Shown here in pieces: positions 5,643 to 8,959 of a stretch of 8,959 nucleotides of DNA. The stretch is taken from assembly GCA_029054485.1 (NCBI GenBank), contig JAIDFD010000023.1:1-8959 (forward strand), in the 5' to 3' direction. Source of the DNA: Clostridia bacterium. GTDB lineage: Bacteria > Bacillota > Clostridia > Christensenellales > Borkfalkiaceae. Under the pieces are notes generated by a model. It searched no databases. It was given only the letters and a program-made list of their open reading frames with translations, and was not told where the DNA came from. Position 1 is the first letter of the stretch. Each line of letters begins with the position of its first letter. The position numbers and the translations under genes were made by a program.

Positions 5643-7202
5643 ATGAAAACAATAGCTTTGACCGGAACTACCGGCGCGATGGGCGGCGAGGTGCTTTTAC
5701 ACCTTTTGCAGTCCGATGAAAATTTTTCAGTTAAATGTATACTCTTCGACGAGGAAAAAAAGCTTCCCTCGTTCGTTAAAAAAACCTTTAAAAAATACCG
5801 CTCGCGCATACAGGCGTTCAAGGGCAGTATTGCAAGATACGAGGACTGCGTGAAACTTATAGACGGCGCGGATTACGTTATTAACTGCGCTTCTAAAATT
5901 CCGCCCAAGTCCGACCACGACCCCGAGGGTACCTATTTAAGCAACTTTATAGGCACCAAAAACCTTGTCGACGCGGTAAAAGCGAGCGGCAGACAAATCG
6001 GCTTTGTGCATATTGCAACCGTTGCTATGTACGGCGACAGAAGCTATCCCAACTGCTGGATTCGCGTGGGCGACCCGATAATTTCAAGCGACTACGACTG
6101 CTACTCTCTCTATAAGCTGAAAGCGGAGCGCTACCTTTTAGAGAGCGGGCTTGAAAAATTTGTAAGCCTCAGACAGACGGCGGTTTTGCACAAGTATATG
6201 TTTGCGAACAATCTCAAAGACGGGCTTATGTTCCACACAACGTGGAACGGCACGCTTGAATGGGTGACCGACCGCGACAGCGGCAGACTCTGCCAAAACC
6301 TTGTAGAGCGCGATACGCGCGGCGAGCTTGACGGTTTCTGGAACAAAATTTACAACATCGGCGGCGGCGAAGAGTGCCGCGTTACGGGTTATGAAACCTT
6401 TGACCAGTGTTTCAGGCTTGCAGGCTCTAAAACCAAAAAGATTTTTAACCCGAACTGGAACATAACCCGCAACTTCCACGGCGGCTGGTTTTACGACAGC
6501 GACGAGCTTGAAAACCTGCTCGGATTCCGCAGTGAAACCAACAAGGATTTCTGGCGCAGAATGAGCAAAAAATACAGCTACTTCAAACTTGGCGGGGTAG
6601 TCCCCTCCCCTATGCTGTCAAAGCTCGCGATACAGCGGCTTTTCAAAAACACCAACTCGCCTATGTACTGGCTTAAACACGGCAAAGAGGGCAGAGTCAA
6701 AGCCTTTTTCGGCGGACGTGAGCAGTATGACAAACTCCCCTCTAAGTGGGAAAACTTCCCCCTTTTATGCGAAGGCAAGCTGAAAGACGGAAGTGAAATA
6801 AACTACGAAGAATACAAAGACATTAAAAACGCAAAGCCCTACCTTTTGGACCACGGCTACGATGAGAGCAAACCGCTTGTAAAACTGGAATTTTCCGACC
6901 TTGAAAAAGCGGCGCAGTTCCGCGGCGGCAGTTGTCTTGAAAAGAACTATAAGGCGGGCGAAATTTATAAAAAAATCGACTGGCAATGCAGAGAGGGACA
7001 CACCTTTTCCTCTTCTCCCTACACCGTTTTAAAGGGCGGCTACTGGTGCCCGCACTGTTGCGAGCCCAAGCCGTGGCAGTACGGAAAGCTCGCCGATATT
7101 CCTTTCTACGGACAGGTTTATTTTGCAACACACGACAAAAACGAAATCTCAGACGTCTACCCTCTGACGGATAACGAGGACGACTTTTTGATTGAAAAAT
7201 GA
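5643..7202 (+). CDS. extended SDR (NAD-dependent epimerase/dehydratase) fused to a zinc-binding domain
   Basis: The N-terminal 330 or so residues form an NAD(P)-binding extended SDR: TGTTGAMGG (Gly8, Gly11, Gly14) Rossmann loop, VINCAS, FVHIATVAMYGD with Thr126 in the usual Ser/Thr position, and the catalytic YSLYK (Tyr154, Lys158). Such enzymes oxidise or epimerise nucleotide sugars, sterol-like or other hydroxyl compounds, and the substrate here is unknown. Residues about 330-420 are not recognised. Residues about 428-473 (RGGSCL..NY....KIDWQCREGH, then WCPHC) hold Cys449, His453, Cys469 and Cys472, like the treble-clef/zinc-ribbon motif usually found on nuclease-related and DNA-binding proteins. 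The total of 519 aa is far longer than a plain SDR (about 320). The stop overlaps the flavodoxin/ferredoxin gene by ATGA, so the two are probably functional partners. Confidence 0.8.
   Translation: MKTIALTGTTGAMGGEVLLHLLQSDENFSVKCILFDEEKKLPSFVKKTFKKYRSRIQAFKGSIARYEDCVKLIDGADYVINCASKIPPKSDHDPEGTYLSNFIGTKNLVDAVKASGRQIGFVHIATVAMYGDRSYPNCWIRVGDPIISSDYDCYSLYKLKAERYLLESGLEKFVSLRQTAVLHKYMFANNLKDGLMFHTTWNGTLEWVTDRDSGRLCQNLVERDTRGELDGFWNKIYNIGGGEECRVTGYETFDQCFRLAGSKTKKIFNPNWNITRNFHGGWFYDSDELENLLGFRSETNKDFWRRMSKKYSYFKLGGVVPSPMLSKLAIQRLFKNTNSPMYWLKHGKEGRVKAFFGGREQYDKLPSKWENFPLLCEGKLKDGSEINYEEYKDIKNAKPYLLDHGYDESKPLVKLEFSDLEKAAQFRGGSCLEKNYKAGEIYKKIDWQCREGHTFSSSPYTVLKGGYWCPHCCEPKPWQYGKLADIPFYGQVYFATHDKNEISDVYPLTDNEDDFLIEK
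6924..7061 (+). other. treble-clef zinc-finger segment of the SDR fusion
   Basis: This segment encodes RGGSCL, then W447-x-C449-x3-H453 (WQCREGHTF), a spacer of 15, and C469-P-x-C472 (WCPHC). The order RGG.CL, W.C..GH.F/W, then G.WCP.C is a recurring zinc-binding module in bacterial and phage proteins, often attached to endonuclease domains. The coding frame runs continuously from the SDR part, so it is a genuine fusion as read and not an out-of-frame shadow. Confidence 0.7.
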
Positions 7203-8098
7203 AAGTAATACTATACGTTTTTTCAGGCACGGGCAACACGTTGAAGGTTGCCGCGCTGTACAAAAAATATATGAACGCGGACGTAACCGTTTACCGCATA
7301 TCGGAAAAGAGCGGAAAGTTTCCCTCGCCCGAAGAGTTTGACCTTGTGGGCGTAGGCTATCCCATTCACGCCTTTTCCGCGCCCGAACCCGTAATCAACT
7401 TCTGCAAAAAGCTTCCCCGCGTTGCTTACCGCAGAGCGTTCGTTTTCAAGACCTCGGGCGAGGGGCTGCACCTCAACGACGGCTCATCGCAAAAGTGCAT
7501 AAAAATTTTGCAAAAAAAGGGTTACGACGTTACGCTTGAAAGGCACGTTGTCATGCCTTACAATATGATTTACCGCCACTCGGACGCTATGGCGAAGCAG
7601 ATGTGGATTTACGCGAAAGCGTTTGCTAAGCTCAACTGCCTCGACCTTGAAAAACATAAGCACGAAAAGGTGAAACAGCCCTTTTACAAGACGTTTTATA
7701 TCCCTGCGTTAAACTGGGTTGAAAGTAAGTTTGCACACCTGCACGGTCCCATGTTCAAGGTTGATACGAATAAGTGTATCGACTGCGGCAAGTGCGCCTC
7801 CGTCTGTCCAGCGAACAACATTCAAAAGACGAACGGCAAGTACAAATTCGGGCATAAATGCGTGCTTTGTATGGGTTGTTCGTTCGGCTGTCCCATGGAC
7901 GCAATTCACGTCGGGGTTTTCAAGTACTGGAAGGTGAACGGCAGTTACCGCCTCGAAGAGCTTGTAAAGGACGACAGCGTCTTGTTTCCGCTTGTGCCGA
8001 ACAACGCAAAGGGAATTTACAGGCTGTACAAAAAATACTACCGCGAAGTCGACGAAATGCTCAAAGAGGGCGACGTTGATTTGAACGCTTACGTTTAA
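7199..8098 (+). CDS. EFR1-type flavodoxin-2[4Fe-4S] ferredoxin fusion
   Basis: A 299-aa electron carrier or oxidoreductase with an N-terminal flavodoxin-like domain. It starts with LYVFSGTGNT (residues 5-14, FMN phosphate loop) and has VGVGYPIHAF and KTSGEG as further flavin-site loops. The C-terminal part carries two CxxCxxCxxxCP clusters: Cys193, 196, 199, 203 and Cys221, 224, 227, 231, each ligating a [4Fe-4S] cluster. There is no signal peptide or membrane segment, so it should be cytosolic. This is the EFR1 family architecture common in anaerobes, with no assigned reaction. It starts inside the SDR stop codon (ATGA), so the likely job is to exchange electrons with the SDR reaction or its product. 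It is the last gene of the unit. Confidence 0.88.
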   Translation: MKVILYVFSGTGNTLKVAALYKKYMNADVTVYRISEKSGKFPSPEEFDLVGVGYPIHAFSAPEPVINFCKKLPRVAYRRAFVFKTSGEGLHLNDGSSQKCIKILQKKGYDVTLERHVVMPYNMIYRHSDAMAKQMWIYAKAFAKLNCLDLEKHKHEKVKQPFYKTFYIPALNWVESKFAHLHGPMFKVDTNKCIDCGKCASVCPANNIQKTNGKYKFGHKCVLCMGCSFGCPMDAIHVGVFKYWKVNGSYRLEELVKDDSVLFPLVPNNAKGIYRLYKKYYREVDEMLKEGDVDLNAYV

Positions 8099-8104
8099 AA
8101 AAAT

Positions 8105-8138
8105 GCGCAGCTTAAATTTAAGTTGCGCTTAAATCTTA
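8105..8138 (+). terminator. hairpin after EFR1 gene, possible weak terminator
   Basis: The 24-nt near-palindrome GCGCAGCTTAAA/TTTAAGTTGCGC (8105-8128) can form a stem of about 10 bp with one G.U pair. It is followed by TTAAATCTTACTT, which is only moderately T-rich. It begins 6 nt after the EFR1 stop and precedes a new promoter, so termination here is plausible but not strong. Confidence 0.5.
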
Positions 8139-8165
8139 CTTAGAATTAACAAGCCCGTTTTGGCA

Positions 8166-8171
8166 TATAAT
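8166..8171 (+). promoter_or_regulatory. -10 box before the DUF368 gene, short leader
   Basis: A perfect TATAAT (8166-8171) lies 11 nt before the ATG at 8183, with a second candidate TATAAA (8175-8180) even closer. The 17-bp-spaced -35 would be GAATTA (8143-8148), a poor match. A start near 8178 leaves a leader of about 5 nt and no Shine-Dalgarno. This call is weaker than those for the 556 and 2041 units. Confidence 0.45.
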
Positions 8172-8182
8172 TTTTATAAACT

Positions 8183-8959
8183 ATGAAAGCAAAACAATTT
8201 TTCAAAAACTTCGGAATAGGGGCGGCGATTGGCGTATCCATCATAACCCCCGGCGTCAGCGGCGGAACAATCGCCGTGCTTTTTAAGGTCTACGACCAAA
8301 TCATAGACGCCGTAAGCAACTTGCGCCGCGAGTTTAAAAAGAATATCATCTTCCTCTTGCCCCTCATACTCGGTGCAATCTGCGGGCTTGCCGCGCTGTA
8401 TTTCCCCTTGAAACTCGCGCTCGAAGTTGCGCCCCTTCCCACTGTTTTGCTGTTTACCGGGCTTATGATAGGGTCATTTCCCAAAATTTTTAAAGACGCG
8501 CACAAAAACGGAATTAAAAAGATTGACTCGGTCGCGATTATTTTACCGCTCGCGCTGGTTGTTGGGATTTGTTTTATCCCCGGCCTCGGAAAAGCAGATC
8601 TGACGACTTCTATGCCGGTTTACGGCTATTTTCTTCTGTTTTTAATCGGCGCGCTGGCATCCTGCGCACTGGTAATCCCCGGAATAAGCGGCTCGATGCT
8701 GCTCTTGATTTTAGGCTATTACGACTCGATTTTAGAAACGGTTTCCGCGCTGAAAACTTCGGCGGGACACTCGGTTTTAGTGCTTGCGATTGTCGCTATC
8801 GGAATTTTGGTGGGTTTTTTCAGCATAGCAAAACTAATGAAGCTGGTTCTTGCGAAGTTCCCCCGCGCGACATACTGGGCGAGTATCGGATTTATTATAG
8901 GCTCGATTCCCGCGCCGTTTATAACTTTCGGCACAAATTTTCCCGAAGCTCCCGCTATT
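8183..8959 (+). CDS. DUF368 polytopic membrane protein (polyprenyl-phosphate transporter family), partial
   Basis: The open frame runs from ATG 8183 to the window edge without a stop, giving 259 residues of a family usually about 280-310 long, so only the C-terminal end is missing. The protein is highly hydrophobic with about eight membrane segments. It has the family's paired repeats: TPGVSGGT (residues 22-29) near the N-terminus and IPGISGS followed by MLLLILGYYDSIL (165-184). Between them lie LFTGLMIGS and FLIGALAS. The family (DUF368, PopT) recycles undecaprenyl phosphate across the cytoplasmic membrane for cell wall synthesis in characterised bacteria, and that role is inferred here from family membership. 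The start is chosen by the amphipathic/N-terminal fit and the promoter immediately upstream. It appears to be monocistronic as far as the window shows. Confidence 0.9.
   Translation, partial: MKAKQFFKNFGIGAAIGVSIITPGVSGGTIAVLFKVYDQIIDAVSNLRREFKKNIIFLLPLILGAICGLAALYFPLKLALEVAPLPTVLLFTGLMIGSFPKIFKDAHKNGIKKIDSVAIILPLALVVGICFIPGLGKADLTTSMPVYGYFLLFLIGALASCALVIPGISGSMLLLILGYYDSILETVSALKTSAGHSVLVLAIVAIGILVGFFSIAKLMKLVLAKFPRATYWASIGFIIGSIPAPFITFGTNFPEAPAI

Noticed and set aside
6823..7263. 146-aa minus-strand open frame across the SDR/EFR1 junction
   Set aside because: It is antisense to two genes with clear motifs. The arginine-rich sequence is typical of a shadow frame.
8104..8115. TGCGCAGCTTAA shared with the tmRNA tag end (minus strand near 267-278) as a repeat family
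   Set aside because: A 12-nt match is expected several times by chance between both strands of a 9-kb window, and the flanks do not match.

Overview
The window looks like a stretch of chromosome from an uncultured, endospore-forming member of the Bacillota (Clostridia-like). The grounds are a minus-strand tmRNA with a clear Ala-type acceptor stem, two small CotF-type spore coat proteins, an archaeal-type phosphoglycerate mutase (ApgM), a flavodoxin/2[4Fe-4S] ferredoxin fusion of the kind common in anaerobes, and compact ATGA-overlapped operons in the standard code. I cannot name the genus. No mobile elements, CRISPR arrays, tRNAs or rRNAs are visible.

Layout. (1) 41-428, minus: tmRNA (ssrA) with an unusually long predicted tag of about 22-24 codons and its own promoter. 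(2) 556-1970, plus, divergent from the tmRNA: a PfkB-family 1-phosphofructokinase-like sugar kinase overlapped by a compact Sfp-type phosphopantetheinyl transferase, closed by a rho-independent terminator. (3) 2041-4994, plus: a four-gene overlapped operon mtnN-luxS-ung-apgM (SAH/MTA nucleosidase, S-ribosylhomocysteine lyase, uracil-DNA glycosylase, cofactor-independent phosphoglycerate mutase), closed by an 11-bp-stem terminator. (4) 5033-5516, minus: two small spore-coat-type (CotF-like) proteins, each with a perfect Shine-Dalgarno. (5) 5643-8098, plus: an extended SDR fused to a C-terminal treble-clef zinc motif, overlapped by a flavodoxin/bis-[4Fe-4S] protein of EFR1 type. (6) 8183 to the window end, plus: a DUF368 membrane protein (polyprenyl-phosphate transporter family), cut by the window edge.

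How the genes work together. mtnN and luxS are consecutive steps: S-adenosylhomocysteine to S-ribosylhomocysteine to homocysteine plus the AI-2 precursor. ung and apgM share the transcript but belong to DNA repair and lower glycolysis, so the operon looks like a housekeeping bundle. The SDR/EFR1 pair is probably one redox unit with an unknown substrate. It is the least explained part of the window.

The most striking pattern is in initiation signals. Three plus-strand transcription units (556, 2041, 8183) have a -10 box so close to the ATG that the mRNA should have a leader of 0-5 nt and no Shine-Dalgarno. The minus-strand spore coat genes carry textbook AGGAGG sites. This suggests that leaderless initiation for housekeeping genes coexists with Shine-Dalgarno initiation for sporulation genes.
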